Assembly: GCF_020382885.2 (NCBI RefSeq)
Contig: NC_058497.1
Coordinates: 15,306,330 to 15,370,329 of the forward strand
Length of the DNA: 64,000 nucleotides
Direction: 5' to 3'
Source: Scatophagus argus
Taxonomy: Eukaryota; Chordata; Actinopteri; Scatophagidae
In this document: positions 1 to 13,033 of the stretch, in pieces
How positions within the stretch are numbered: the stretch's first letter is position 1
How the letters are laid out: each line of letters begins with the position of its first letter
The notes under the pieces: generated by a model
What the model saw: only the letters and a program-made list of their open reading frames with translations
Told to the model about the DNA's origin: nothing
Database searches by the model: none
Translations under genes and position numbers: made by a program

Positions 1-1394
1 GTGTGTGTTTTAATGCTACTCACACTCTCTAGTGTCTGCCATCATGTATGGAAGCCTTCTTGTAAATACACCAGTGTTTGTTTTGGCATGCTAATATGAG
101 AATTAAAGTCAGGCGCTGTAAGCTACTACCTGTAGTCTATGAGCTGTTATTTTTAAATTACACTACATTAAAGGCGTTTGTTTAAATATCTGTTAGCCTG
201 CAATATGTAGTATATGTAGGAGAGTGGTTGTTTTAAGGCTTGGATGAGATAAAATACTAATAATCTGATGTATGGGAGCTCAAAAGGGACAATTTTAGCT
301 CATGTTTTACATTTTTCTCAGTCTGTAGTAATTAACTAGCTGGTGTGTATTTAAGCTTTGTATAACTAAGTTTGTTTCCCTTTTTTTTGCACGTTTCAAG
401 TAAAGAGAATTTAGAATAATTTATTTTTTAAAAAGTCTGTACTTCATTAAATGTTATAAAGTACAACAAGCATCCTGCCTTAGAAAACAGAACAAACTAT
501 TAAAATCACTTCAGTCATTCCCATTTTAGTGAATTACTTTGTTTGAAGGTAGCCTCTGTAGCTAAATTTAATACTCATAATTATCTGAAACATAAAGCTT
601 TAAGATTGTGAAAAAAAATCATTGCCGATAATTTGTTTTGAGCATACTTTATTTCTCATTTTCACTCAAATATAGATGAACTATGATTGTCAAAAAAATC
701 TCAAAAATCCAACTATGTTTATTTGTCGAAATAATTACAAATGTTCTGCTCATATCACACGTCTGCGATGTGACACATCAGTCAAGGGGATTCAGTGAAC
801 CAAACAGAACACAGTGCACTTTTTAGATACTTCATCACATTATTGGGCGAATCAAAATGGAGAAATATTTGCTAAACATTTTCATCACTGCAGTTTTTTT
901 GGACTATTTAAGACTGCTGCATCCACTTTGATTATTTATGACATCTGAGCACTTGTAACTATTAAAAACAATCCAGAAATGTTTAAGCAGCATGAGATTT
1001 TAGCTTCCTAAAAGCTCAGTTAAGTCCAAGTTGTCATTACTGTCAAACTTGTTTCCATGTCCGGATAACCACACTAAAAACTAAAATGAAAATGAAATTT
1101 TTAATATTTGTTTTCCAACACACTCTTCGGATCTTTCACGCCCTCTGCTGGTACAATAGTCAAACATCAAGATTAGAAAAAACATAAAAACTGACTTCAG
1201 TCCAGGCAAATTTTTTGACTTTTCCTCAAGAGATCACAGGTGACATGTTCACAAACTGATTAGATAGACTGGTCTGCCATATTCTGTAGTGATGATCAGT
1301 CAGGGGTTGTACTGATGGCGACATAATGGCCATATGCAGGTAGATAGCATCAAGAAGATTAACCCAACATGCTGTGGTTGGGCCCCCGTGGAGT
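1..1394. other. cep57 3' UTR and flanking non-coding sequence
   Basis: This AT-rich stretch follows the cep57 stop codon in the direction of its transcription and shows no coding exon. It probably holds the cep57 3' UTR. A candidate poly(A) signal on the minus strand lies at 648-653. A CTCF-like motif lies at 1138-1151. I see nothing else recognisable. Confidence 0.55.
648..653 (-). terminator. Candidate cep57 poly(A) signal
   Basis: The plus strand reads TTTATT, which is AATAAA on the cep57 strand, about 740 bases past the stop codon. Other AT-rich hexamers occur nearby, so the choice is tentative. Confidence 0.35.
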
Positions 1395-4300
1395 TCAGGT
1401 CCGTAATGAGGTCTGCAGAGCCTTCATGTCCCTCAGTAGCTTCAGGTTTCTCTTGCTTCTCTCTCCTGGTCTAACTTTGACTGCTCCAGCAGAGCGACCT
1501 CTGGTGGTCACTTTGGTCGTCACCCTCACCTCATTCCCACTGTTTGACCTACTACTGGCCTCCTTTCTCAACTTCTTTATCTGGGAGGAGAAGAGAAAAA
1601 AGACAAAGGCCAGGAGTCACAACACACAACCTCGTGTCTGCAGTGTGACTGTGTGTGGACTTAACTGTTTATGTGTGAGAACCAACCTGTGTTTTATGCT
1701 TGTAGAGCTTACTGATCTGCTCTCCTTTCCTCTCCATTTTCAGCAGCAGCCTCTCCTGCTCCCTCTGAAGTTCTTTTCTTTCCCGCTCACAAACACTGGC
1801 CTCCACCTGCCTCATCAGCTCGTCCTGCTCCCTGCAAACACATATGCAGAACACCCGGAACAAAATTTGAACGCTGCTCTAAGCAAATCACTCCTCAGAG
1901 AGTTGAGATGCAGCTGCACTCACAGGCTCATGAGTTGCAGCTCCTCCTGTAGTGCTTGCAGCAGCTCTGACAGCTCTCCTCCACTCGCAGAGGAGGAAGA
2001 AGAGGAAGTGTCTGAATGCCTGCGACTACCTGTCCCGTAGCCGTTTGTGTTGTTAGAGAGGACACGGCTGTTGCACAGGTGTGGCTGGTGTCGCTTCAGG
2101 AGCGACAAAACTGACTGGACGTTTGCTCGGACTGAATGGCTGCAGCCTACTGACTGAAAATCAGTCGCACAGAGAGCTAATGTGAGCAAAGTGCATCATT
2201 ATAAACTAAAAAACATTTTATCCCCTTTTTCTTTGCGGCTAAAACCACAAATGCATGTGGGCCCATACTACCGTTCCAGCAACAAAAGGCACATCTCCGA
2301 GGCTCAGTCTGTAGTGTGGCTGCGTGAACGACGCCTGCTGTGCTGAACATTTCTGGGAAGAGAAAAGCAGAATCGACAGGAAAAGTTTTGCAATTAAGGA
2401 TTGTTTTGTTATTGCTGAGTCTACTCATTTCATCATTTGCTGTTCCTAGAAATTAAGTAATTAGGTTTTTTTATCACCAATGCCCCAGAAATATTCATTT
2501 CATAATGACACCTAGCGGAAAAAGGAAAGCTGTTTCTTATGAAAAAGTGAACTGCTTTTTTGAGAGCCAAAAGGACAGAACATGGAAAAAATTCTCAGGA
2601 TATCCTCACAAATGCACTTAAATTTCTTCCTACTTGATACACAGTGTGCACAAAGCGTCACAACAGTCTTTACCTCTGAATACGACTTCTTCTCTTTGGA
2701 CTGTCTGCTGGACAGACATGGTGACACCGACTGCAGCAATATCCTGTTGGCCTCCAAGCCCGTCTGCAGCTGAGGAACAAACACACACACACACACACAC
2801 ACACAAAATCCAGAAGAAATGACATGTAAGTGTGAGGAAATTTCAACATTAACATTTCGCATAAAATACTTAAAACAATAGACAAAATGTCAGCGGTGAG
2901 TGCAAGCTAACGTACAAAAGAGAAAACCAAGTCTTGTCACCTGATTGGCCTTATCCTGAACCAGTTTTCTCTGGTGCTCCTCCTCCTGTAGTTTCATCTC
3001 CAGCTGCCGGATCTTCATCTGACGCATTCAGACACACATTCATCATCAATGTGTCTTGTCACTGATCACTTGAGATTAAAACATAATGCAGTCTTTGATG
3101 TCATTTTTGATAAAATGATAATCTGGAAATATTTCTGAGCTGACAGAATCACGTTTCAGTGACTGGCGGTGCCATTCAGGCTTGTGACTTCTGAACTGAT
3201 CTGAAAAATCAGAACTGAAGCAATAGTTTATAACCCAGAGAAATGGGTTTGTGACCCTTTAAACCTAATCAACGTCTACTAGTGACTCCTGGTCATGGGT
3301 TAATGGTTACTGTGTGGACATAAGCTGCAAGTGGTTAAATCAAAGAGACTTTCCTGAAATAACAACAAAATAATGTTTATAATATTTATCTTGTTTTCCT
3401 ATTTTAATTAACTTGTCAGCCTCTCCAGATGCATCTTAACAATGTATTATTTGTTATGCTTGCAGGCTACGAGCAAGCTTGAGGAATTAGTGTCACTTGA
3501 TCTGCTCAGAAATGTACAATGTAGGACAGTAACTACTCTCTGACTGACATGTCACTGTGTCTTCGTGTGTACCTCAGCGTGGCTTTGTGTGCGAGTCAGC
3601 CGAAGATACTCCTGCTCCAGTCGCTCCAGCTTCTCCAACTGGGCATGCTCAAACGCTGTGTCACACTGTTGGTTAGCTGACTTTGCTGTCTCCATGGAAA
3701 CCTGAAAAAGTAAAGCACAGCTAATTCAGTTCAATAAAATCCAGTCGCTCACACATGAGAGGCCTTTAAAAAAAAATCATGCATACACATAGTTGTTTGT
3801 TTATTTATTTATAACTGAAAAGTATTAGCACCTACATCACAGCCTGAGACACTCAGAAACCCTGGGCTAACCTGCTGCTTGAGGAGGCTCGTCCTGTCTG
3901 CCTTGGCACTGCGCAACATCTTCCTCATGTGATCCAGCTGTCGCTCCAGCTTCACACAGCGAGACTCTGCAGCAGCCAGGTGGGTGATTAACACTGTGCA
4001 TGTGATAGCATAGGACACAAGGCGTGAGGGAGGATAAGATAAAGAGCACAAGCTAAAAAGCTATCACGTCTTATTTGCGCACCCACCTTGATTGCAGTTG
4101 GACTGACCACTTATGTCTCTTTCTGTGTGTGTGCCTGTCTGACTACTAAAGAGCCTCTGGGTGGCTTCATCACCCTGCAGAGGAGGGTGTGATGCATCTT
4201 TCCCCATAGTGTGCAGACTGCGTCCTGCTTGTCCTTTCTCCAACTCCAACCTCCGGATCTTCTCCTGCAGGTTCCTCAAGGCAGACAGGATCGCTACACA

Positions 4301-5255
4301 CACACACACAGGTTGCATATGAGACATTAGAAGGACGTGATGCATATGGAGACAAACTGCTAGATTTCAAACATATTCAGGACCTGATAATAATCAGGGT
4401 GTAATGAGATAGGATGTTTACGTTTGGGAACCTGGAGAGGATAATGTGATAGAATGAAGAGATGTCAGTGCAGCTGAGACACTCAAGTAGTGCGGCATCA
4501 TGTTGCACATGCAGTAACCATGGAGCTCTACAACACCACGGTACGTGAATGGAAACTTTGAAAAAGGAAAACACAAAGATGCACAAATGAAAGTTACCTG
4601 CACTGCTGGTCTCTGGGAATGCCTTGCTTGGTGAAGACGGACGACAGGACTGATGTGTGCGTGTTTGTGGCGTGTGATGCACAAGCGTGTTGATGAAGGG
4701 ACGATGAGCAGGATATTCTTTGTAAGATGACAGGCTGTCAGACACAACTCCACTGGGTGGTTTTGGTGGTTGTTGTAGTGGACCGAGCACCTGCAGAAAA
4801 GCAGTGATAAAAGCTGAACCGCATCCATAATATCCGGCTAATACTGTACACATTATAAATACTGATCATCCTCTACGATACACAAGTAATGGAGATATTA
4901 TAATGGTAATAGTCACCTCTCCACGAGCTGCCAATGAAGTACAAAAAGTGAAATAAACTAATTCAAACCCCCAAATTCCTGCTCTACCTGAACATGCATT
5001 GACTGTCCTCCTCAAGTCAAACTTAACGCGCTAAGGTGGAACCTCAGTATACTTTTGAAGGTCTGCAACATTAGCTGGTCTGAGTTGTAGCAACTGCTGC
5101 TAGGTAGCTTTCCGTGCACCCTGGCTAACTTTATGGCTAACATAAACCGCGGAGAAGAGCTTATTCTTCCTTTTTAAGTTAAATCAGGCAGTATCAAGTA
5201 AAGCTACCTTCTCCCGCGTAGCATCAGCAGTGGGTGTTTTTGACAGCGTTTCCAT
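1395..5255 (-). CDS. cep57: Centrosomal protein of 57 kDa (Cep57)
   Basis: Coding exons in transcript order: 5208-5255, 4598-4790, 4087-4293, 3872-3966, 3573-3701, 2941-3018, 2674-2769, 2272-2352, 1924-2153, 1687-1831, 1395-1580. All junctions are GT-AG and in phase, giving 495 aa (human CEP57 is about 500). Residues 81 onward carry the family coiled-coil start ALRNLQEKIRRLELEK. Further coiled-coil heptads run through exons 4-6. Exon 7 begins LQTGLEANR. Exons 8-9 contain HYRLSLGDVPFVAG and ANVQSVLSLLKRH, which distinguish CEP57 from CEP57L1. The C-terminus, VRPGERSKRNLKLLRDM, matches the conserved end of the microtubule-binding half. In known family members the N-terminal half targets the centrosome and multimerises, and the C-terminal half binds and stabilises microtubules. 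Human loss causes mosaic variegated aneuploidy. The start lies in a short 16-codon exon. The paralogue cep57l1 is the main alternative. Confidence 0.88.
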
Positions 5256-6314
5256 TGAAATCCAAGCCTCTCCTGCCTTGTCCTGAACCCGGGAGTAAAA
5301 TATGCAAAATACGCTAATGGGAAAGTAAATTACGATTGACTGACAGCTTGCTAGCTAGAGCTGCCAGTGCTAATATGGTTTGTGAAAAGAAAACATCACT
5401 TGTCAAGTCCTATAAGCCACGGTTTCTGATGGGTTTGAATGATATCTATACCAGCTTGGTCCGAGATGTGCTGCGCACGAAAACGCTTGCTAAGTGTGAG
5501 AGACAACACGACCGGCGCGCCTTTGTGTCAAAAACGAACGAACAACAGTTGCTTACCGGAAATGTAGTTTTCCATCCATGGAGACTGTATAGTTTTGAGC
5601 GCAGATGCTTCATAATAAAACTACAATAACTCTAAGCCATCAGTGAGGGGCGGGGAGAGGGTTTGCAAGACTTGCCGGGATTTCTGGCAAGTTAACCAAT
5701 TCTGTGGAGGTAGGTTTCATGCTGTTTTTTTTTCTTTACATTATAACTTACAGAATACACAACATATAGTAATTATCTAACGTCTCACGGGCGTATTAAA
5801 TGTTGGTTGAACATTTAATAGATTAGTTTGTGTCAGTTAACGCGTCGATAACTGCAGCTCCAGGGGTTTCGAGCAAAAATGAAAGCTAACCTTAACTCAC
5901 CACCCTGTCTGCAACACATTCAGTTACAAGTCAGTGTTAGCTACTACTTTACGAAGTGATTATTACTTAGCTGCACCACCTTTCGCGTTTTGTTCGGTGT
6001 CCCCGATTTTGTAAACATGGCTTTGTAATAGAAACCCCGACGTGAATTTGATTAACTAGAATAATGCCTCCATGATATTTCTTATTTATTCAGATTCACT
6101 AGTGTTTAAGATCTTAACTGTGATATGCTGTATTTCCCAATCCCTCAAACACGTTGTCAACATCCGTAACATAAGTGTTAGCATCACTAGCCCATGTGAT
6201 ATTTTTCTAGCATCTCTTAGCGGTTATCACAGAATCACTTTTGCATTTTTCTGCAGAGAAGCCATTTGGTTACTGCCTGTGAGGTGTAAACAGATCCCAT
6301 TTTCCCACATCATC
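5256..6314. promoter_or_regulatory. Shared promoter interval between cep57 and mre11, with mre11 5' UTR
   Basis: The two genes diverge from here. The interval contains a GC box (5647-5655), a CCAAT box (5696-5700) and a locally CpG-rich stretch near 5460-5530. A possible non-coding mre11 first exon ends at a good donor after 5709. A matching acceptor ends at 6256, so the second exon would carry 58 bases of 5' UTR before the ATG. TATA boxes are not evident. A bidirectional housekeeping promoter is inferred from the spacing and motifs. Confidence 0.55.
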
Positions 6315-9300
6315 ATGTCCTCTGAGAGCCCCTCGTGAGTTTGTTTAAATTCTAACTTTAAAATATAAATAAATTGTGATTGTGCTGATGGGTTATTAAC
6401 AGAGCTCCTGAAATCTTCCAATGAATAATGTTCATATCCAGGTAATGCATCATGCAGTTTAACGTACAGGTGTATCCAAGTTTAGAATAATCCAAGGTTG
6501 TGTCTTTTAGTGACTGTAGTCCATGTGCTTTTTCTAGGGATGACGGGGACACTTTCAAGATCCTGATCGCTACAGATATTCACCTTGGCTACCTTGAGAA
6601 GGACGCTATCCGAGGCAGTGACTCTTACAACACATTTAATGAGATCCTGCAATGTGCCAAGACACATCAGGTACGTGCAAGTCGATATACGTGAATGTGT
6701 GAGTGGATCAGATGGATGACTCAGCAGTAAATCCGATGGATGTATATCTCTGTGTGCTTGATTGGACACCACCAAAGTCTCCATGTTCTGAATGCCCGTT
6801 TGCTTTCGTTTTGCTTATTTGTTTGCTTGCAGGTAGATTTCATCCTGCTGGGTGGTGATTTGTTCCATGACAACAAGCCAACACGCCGATGCCTTCACAG
6901 CTGCATCACCATGCTGAGACAATACTGCATGGGAGACTCGCCCATACAGTTCAACATTCTCAGCGATCAGGCTGTCAACTTTAACACTACCCAGTCAGTT
7001 TCGCTGTGTTTGTGTGGTCGTTCTTGCAAAACATTGTATTCCTGCTGACTGTATGCTATATTAATGTGGATGTGTCGTACTAGGTTCCCCTGGGTTAACT
7101 ATCAGGACGAAAACCTGAACATCTCTATCCCTGTGTTCAGCATTCACGGTAACCATGACGACCCAACTGGGGTGAGTTGCATCCAGCATAAGAGAAAACC
7201 ATTAAACTCAAGTTCACTTAGACTCAATTTGCATTTGTGTGTGTTTGTGTTATATTGCTCACGTGTATCTGTTTGTTTTCATGTCGTGGTTACTCCATTT
7301 TCCTCCAGGCTGAAGGTTTGTGTGCATTGGATCTGCTAAGTGCTTCTGGACTTGTCAATCACTTTGGTCACTCACACTCAGTGGAGAGGATAGAGATTAG
7401 TCCCGTCCTCATGCAGAAAGGCAACACCAAACTGGCCTTATATGGCCTTGGTAAGTGTGTTTGTTTTGTATAATCTTTGTCTGCACTCTTCTGGGATTAA
7501 TGCAAATAGGAATTGTTTGTTTCAATCTAAATTGTGTGTGTGTGTGTAGGCTCTATCCCAGATGAGCGCTTGTACAGGATGTTTGTCAACAACCAGGTAA
7601 TGATGCTCCGTCCCAAAGAAGACCAAGATAAATGGTTTAACCTGTTTGCCATCCACCAGAACAGGTGTGTTTTCTGCATGCACGTGTATCTTGTTTCTAA
7701 ACTAATCAGTTAGGAGGGGAAAAGCTGTACATTTTTGTCACACGGCACCAGTTGGCAAAACATTAGAAATGCTTGTAAATAAAAGACTGTGATACCGTAG
7801 GCTGTTGTATCTCAGACTTAGACAAAATAGAAGAAGGGTGTAAGAAGGAAGCAGTTAATTTTTGGCAGTGGTTTTTAAGAGAGTGAATAACAGGTTGAAA
7901 TGTTTTCCGTATGAGTAAATCTTTACTGCCTTATCTCATAAAGCCACGCCTAGTTTATCATTTAAGAATTAAACAGCTATATTTTTCCAGTCTACATCCT
8001 GTTTGTTGAATTATAATGATTTTCTGTCTGTTTTTTTTTCCCTAGGAGTAAGCACGGACCCACTAACTACATTCCTGAGCAGTTCCTGGATGACTTTCTT
8101 GACTTGGTGGTGTGGGGTCACGAGCATGAATGTCTGATAACACCATCCAGAAATGAACAGCAGCTGTTTTATGTGACACAACCTGGCAGCTCTGTGGCCA
8201 CCTCCTTGTCCCCTGGAGAGGCTACCAAGAAGTAAAATTAGACGTGGTGAATGATGGTGTCCATATTCAGGGAGTGTTTTGTAGTGATGAAGTAGCCCAA
8301 CTGCTCTGTTTTTGTGGATTTAGGCACATAGGGCTGCTGAGGGTGAAAGGTCGTAAGATGAACATGCAAAAGATCCCCTTAAAGACGGTGCGTCAGTTCT
8401 TCATCCAGGATGTGGTGCTGGCTGACTACCAAGACCTCTTCATGCCTGAAACACCCCAGGTCACAAAGAAGGTGGAGAACTTGTGTTTTGCAAAGGTAAC
8501 ACCTAAAGTCACTGTCAAATATACAGAGTCAGTCTTTCATCTCTTGCTCAGCTGTGTTAACCATCTTTCTTTATCTCTTTCCGTCTGTCATTCTGTAGGT
8601 CACAGAGATGTTAGAAGAGGCTGAAAGAGAAAGACTCGGATGTCCGCTTACCCCAGAGAAGCCTCTCATCCGCCTGAGGGTGAGATGGATACATTTGCAA
8701 TGTGTGCACACATGTCTTCGTATTCACGCTACATCTAAATTCATTCTGTTCATTGCCTTCCCCAGGTGGACTACAGTGGAGGCTTTGAGACGTTCAACAC
8801 TTCCCGCTTCAGCCAGAAGTTTGTGGACCGCGTGGCCAACCCGAAGGACCTCATTCACTTTCTCAGACGGCGTGAGAAAAAGGAGGACATCAAAGGTGTG
8901 ACACGGAGTAAACGCACAGCTGCACAGGATCTGCAGTATGTGCCATAGATCAGTGTGCATTATTGTCTGTTTGAGATGCTTCAGTCTTTGTGCTTTTCAG
9001 ATGAGGTTAGCGTTGACTACAGCAAAATAATAAAAACCACAGCAGCTGAGGGGCTGAGAGTGGAGGACCTGGTAAAACAGTACTTTGAGGCAGCCGAGCA
9101 GGTACTGTACACACACAGAGTCACAGTCACACACTTACAGGGTGTCGTGATGCTTATTTTCATCTGCTGTGTGCTTTGTGTGTGTGTCTGCTTATCTTTA
9201 CAGACAGTGCAGCTGTCCCTTCTGACCGAGAAGGGCATGGGGAAGGCCATTCAGGAGTTTGTAGACAAAGATGAGAAAGAAGCCATCGAGGAGCTTATCA

Positions 9301-12023
9301 CGTACCAGTTAGAGAAGACGCAGCGCCACCTCCAGGCCAGAGGAGTAATGACAGAGCAGGATATAGACACAGAGGTAAGGGGGCTGGGGCTCACGTGGGT
9401 AGCAGGTCAGATGAAGTCGATTTCATACATCGCGTGTACATCTGTGTGTTTTTATATTTTCAGATCCGGCAATTCAGAGACTCCAAAAAGAACACAAATG
9501 AGGAGGACAATGAAATCAGAGAAGTAAGTAATGAAAGCACACAAGCCTGAAGTGTTGTGTTTTCTGTTGGGATTATCTGTGTTAGCTTTATCTCTCGTTC
9601 TCAGGCTATCAACAGAGCCAAAGCTCACCGTTTGGAGCGTGGCGATGACCCTGGATACATGAATGTATCTGATGAGCTTGCTGATGTTGCTATGGACTCT
9701 GACGAAGACTCGGTCGCTCCCCCAGCGCGAGGCAGAGGGCGAGGAGGCAGGGGGCGGGGTGGCAGGGGAAGAGGGAGAGGTGAGTTAATATGTCGTGTCT
9801 GTCGTGAATATGAGTGGAATGGAAATATGAGAAAAATGTGCATCTATTGTATGATGGATAGCTTAGCTCATTTTATAAGTCAGTTTAAGAGTTTGATTTG
9901 AAACCTCCCTCGAACATAGTGGAACAAAATTTAAGTCTAATATGTAAACTAGTGTTTCAGCTATAAGTTAGGAATAAAATATAACATAAATAACACAAAA
10001 TATAATTTAAGGCTCCATGTGAGTACTAGTAACATGTCTGAACTGTAATGTGAACAGATTGTGCAGTAATTTGTGTGTAGTATGTCATAAATGTAAATAC
10101 ATAAAGTAAACAGATTGTAGGCAGGTAAACAGCTTACTGATACTGCGCAGTCACACTCCTCTTAATCTCCAGCAGAGGGCAGTCAAAATTCTTTAAAAGT
10201 TTGGTCTATGAGTGTTAAAAACGGGAAATTTATTAAGTAAAGCTGACCCCATATTAAAAGTCAGCACCTCCGACAGCAGCTTTACGATTAAATAACCTTC
10301 AAGAAAGGAGTTAGGAGGGAGGACACGAGTTACACGTGTTGGGGCTTATTACTTTAGGCTAAATATATTTTAACCAGTTAAAAGTTGGATTCAGTTTGTT
10401 CAATGATAGTATGGTACAGAGATAATTCAGATTTTAACTGTTCAAATTACATTTAATGGAGCAAAAGCAACGGACTGTATACAATTATGTTGTGCATCTC
10501 GTCTGTCCATCCAGGTGCAGCTGCTTCTGAACCGACGCGAGCCAGGAGGGGCCGTGCTCAGAATACCTCAGCATCAACCCAAAGCAGAAGCATAATGCAA
10601 GGTAGGAGAGTGTGTGAGTGTGATGTTTTCCCTGGACTTCTCTGTGTGTACAGTGTTTGTACCTTTTACAGGGCTGTCCGTTTCAGTGAGGACAGATCAA
10701 AAATGTTCACAGTGATATAAATTTTACACGAAGATGGAACAAAGAGCTGGGGAACAAAGACCGTGACAGATGAAATTGTTTGATACTGTGCCATCTTTCT
10801 GTGCACATTTCACTCGCATGGCTCTATTTTTTTTTTTTTTTGGATAAAACACAAAAAGGCACAGAGCCTGAGGGGAAAAAGTGAGGACAAGAATGATTGA
10901 TGTGAGCAGAAATCTTGTATTTTGTCAGTTAGGGATGCACAATGTGTATTAGATCAATAACTTAGCTGTGTGCTCGGACACTGCTTCTCTACGTCTTAGT
11001 CCTTTTCACCTTCAGGTGTGCATCAGCTGCAGGTTGTGGACTTCTTTTTAAAATACAAACATGTGAAATTATTGGTCATTATCAGCCTTGAGAGGAGGGT
11101 AATTATTGGTTATTGATAACGGCTGGGAAAAAAACCACAGCATGTTTCGCACTGTATGAATCTTTACCATCTTTCAGTTTGATTTCCTTTGTTTTAACCT
11201 CGACTCCTCTTTCAACGTGTCTCTCTTGCCCCTTCTTCACACCTGGCTCATCAGCGTTTCAAGCTACATCCCGGAGTTCATCTCGGAGAGGAGCAACCGT
11301 GTCTTACGTAGCAGATGATGTAAGTTGAATGGCGACACACAAACAAAACGTAAACATGCACCTCCTTATTTTCAGTATGTATGTGTGAACTGTACCGTCC
11401 TCAAACTTTGCTGCTCATCCTTATCCATTTCCAGTTGACCATTGATGACTCAGATGAAGATGTATCTGTAATGAAATCTACCCGACCCCCTCCAAGGTAT
11501 GTTTGTCTCGCTCCACAGTGCGGTAAGCCAGACCTTCAAGACAGAAATAAAATGAAGTAACAGATAGATGTCCACACTATGTGTAGCATATGAACACACA
11601 AAAAGCACATTTTCCTTCCCTTCGTCCCTCCGTCACCGGTCATATGTTTTAAAAACTACAACACCTTCTGTTAAAGGGGTCTGCATCTTTGTTTTGTTTA
11701 CCACAGACCGGCACTGTCATCATCTTTCACCAAGTACAGCACTCCGAGCCAGAGCCAGAGCCAGTCTTCAAGAGGAGTGGCCTTTGATGACAGTGACGAT
11801 GATGATGATGAGGTAAATGGAAAAAAAAAGATCAGTGAAAGCGATATTGCATTTGCTCTTTCAATATTGCGAAAACATGTCTCGCATAATCCATATTACG
11901 GTCGCATGCCAGAAAAGAACCTTTCACGTTTCCCTGACCAATGTAATCATTTCTTCATCTTCATCTCTTTTCCCGATACAGGATAACCCATTCAAAGGCC
12001 CCAGCCGCAGTTCACGAAGATAA
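6315..12023 (+). CDS. mre11: Double-strand break repair nuclease Mre11
   Basis: Nineteen coding exons: 6315-6334, 6538-6670, 6833-6993, 7084-7171, 7309-7450, 7550-7664, 8046-8231, 8324-8495, 8599-8679, 8766-8895, 9001-9101, 9204-9374, 9464-9523, 9605-9779, 10515-10601, 11255-11319, 11435-11496, 11707-11812, 11982-12023. They join in phase to 698 aa (human 708). Mre11 is the Mn-dependent 3'-5' exonuclease and endonuclease of the nuclear MRE11-RAD50-NBS1 complex, which resects DNA ends and activates ATM. Phosphoesterase motifs are intact: D20-I-H22 (DIHLG), GGD60LFH, GN128H129D130DP and WGHEHE, with the first three at the same residue numbers as human. The middle carries the capping domain ([14 protein letters not shown]). 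The tail has a Gly-Arg-rich GAR segment split by intron 14, a Ser-rich region, and an acidic DDDDDE run followed by DNPF. The first coding exon holds only six full codons. No lesion was seen. Confidence 0.97.
10169..10182 (+). promoter_or_regulatory. CTCF-like motif in mre11 intron 14
   Basis: The 14 bases CCAGCAGAGGGCAG fit the CTCF core consensus CCASYAGRKGGCRS at every position. This is motif evidence only. Confidence 0.35.
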
Positions 12024-12365
12024 CCACCAGTGTATCTATTACCTAACGCTTGTTAATGTTCATTTTCCAAAAAAATCTGTAAACGCTAATTAGCAAGAAG
12101 CAGGCAGCTGCAGTGATATTCTTCAGGACTTCAAAGCGCGTGTCAGTTTTCTCAGTCTTTCTTAAGGTTAGACACTGGACAATTAAGTTGATCAGCTACT
12201 TTTGATAAAAAGTGAAAATATTCAGTCAGTTCAGTGAAAGGGCTTGGCCAAAGGTTAGCATTTGTTAGCCATTACCTGAGTGCACCTACTGGTAGAGCTT
12301 CTCCTACTGCACTTGATGTACATTGATCTGTGTTGGCTTTTGTAGTTCTCTGATATTCAGCAAAT

Positions 12366-12371
12366 AATAAA
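12366..12371 (+). terminator. mre11 poly(A) signal
   Basis: A canonical AATAAA lies 343 bases past the mre11 stop codon and is followed by a T-rich stretch. Confidence 0.65.
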
Positions 12372-12818
12372 TGTTTTTTCATATATATTCAACCGTCTCT
12401 TTGTTTTTCAACCATGGCTTGTGTCTGTCTCTCAAAAGGTTGTGGTTTCAAAGTCACATGAATAACCTTGTGTTGACATAATGTCGGTGGTGAAAAATCT
12501 GAAATGTTACAGAGCAATACACTGTCAAATGCAGCATAAAAAACACTTTTCAACTAATTTGCCTGACAGAAATTGATCCTCGCGCCAATGCAGTTGGATA
12601 TCCATAGTGTGTGTTTTTCTTGTGCTGCTGCTAAGTAAAAAAGCAAGACTCAAGACAAACAGACAATGACGTACATTCATCACAGGGGGGCAGTATGATA
12701 AAGCTGAAGGCACTGGGTAACACTGGAACAATCGTGTTAGAGTCGAAAACTTGGATGTAGGATGTTTTAATTTTATTTGAATCAAACTTCTTCCAAACTT
12801 CATTTTTATGTTGCCAAT

Positions 12819-12836
12819 TTTATTTATTTATTTATT
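12819..12836 (-). terminator. Clustered candidate poly(A) signals for tmprss4
   Basis: The plus strand repeats TTTATT several times, giving overlapping AATAAA hexamers on the tmprss4 strand. Confidence 0.35.
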
Positions 12837-12999
12837 CATCATCTGCTTTCATAAATGGTAGAATATGTTGTCTAAGGTGCAGTATGTTCCACTGATAATG
12901 TGTGAAAGTTGACATGGAGATTGTCAATCTTTTGTTCCAAATTTATATAATGATTTACATTCAATGATGTTCCCTGTTGTTCCTTTAACCTGGGGTCAG

Positions 13000-13002
<3 letters not shown>

Positions 13003-13030
<28 letters not shown>
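13003..13030. repeat. (GT)n microsatellite
   Basis: About fourteen perfect GT units lie between mre11 and tmprss4. Confidence 0.9.

Positions 13031-13033
<3 letters not shown>

Noticed and set aside
1369-2040. 223-codon plus-strand ORF
   Set aside because: It lies antisense to three cep57 exons that are firmly supported by homology and phase. The predicted protein has no recognisable domain.
4377-4853. 158-codon minus-strand ORF as an independent gene
   Set aside because: It is cep57 exon 2 read through into both flanking introns.
1395-5255. Assignment of the first gene to cep57l1
   Set aside because: Exon 2 (YKEYPAHRPFIN) and exons 8-9 (HYRLSLGDVPFVAG, ANVQSVLSLLKRH) match CEP57 and are lacking in CEP57L1. 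A few segments such as MERKGEQISKL do resemble CEP57L1.
5336-5629. 97-codon plus-strand ORF between cep57 and mre11
   Set aside because: It lies in the promoter interval and the protein resembles nothing known. The CpG-richer composition explains the lack of stops.
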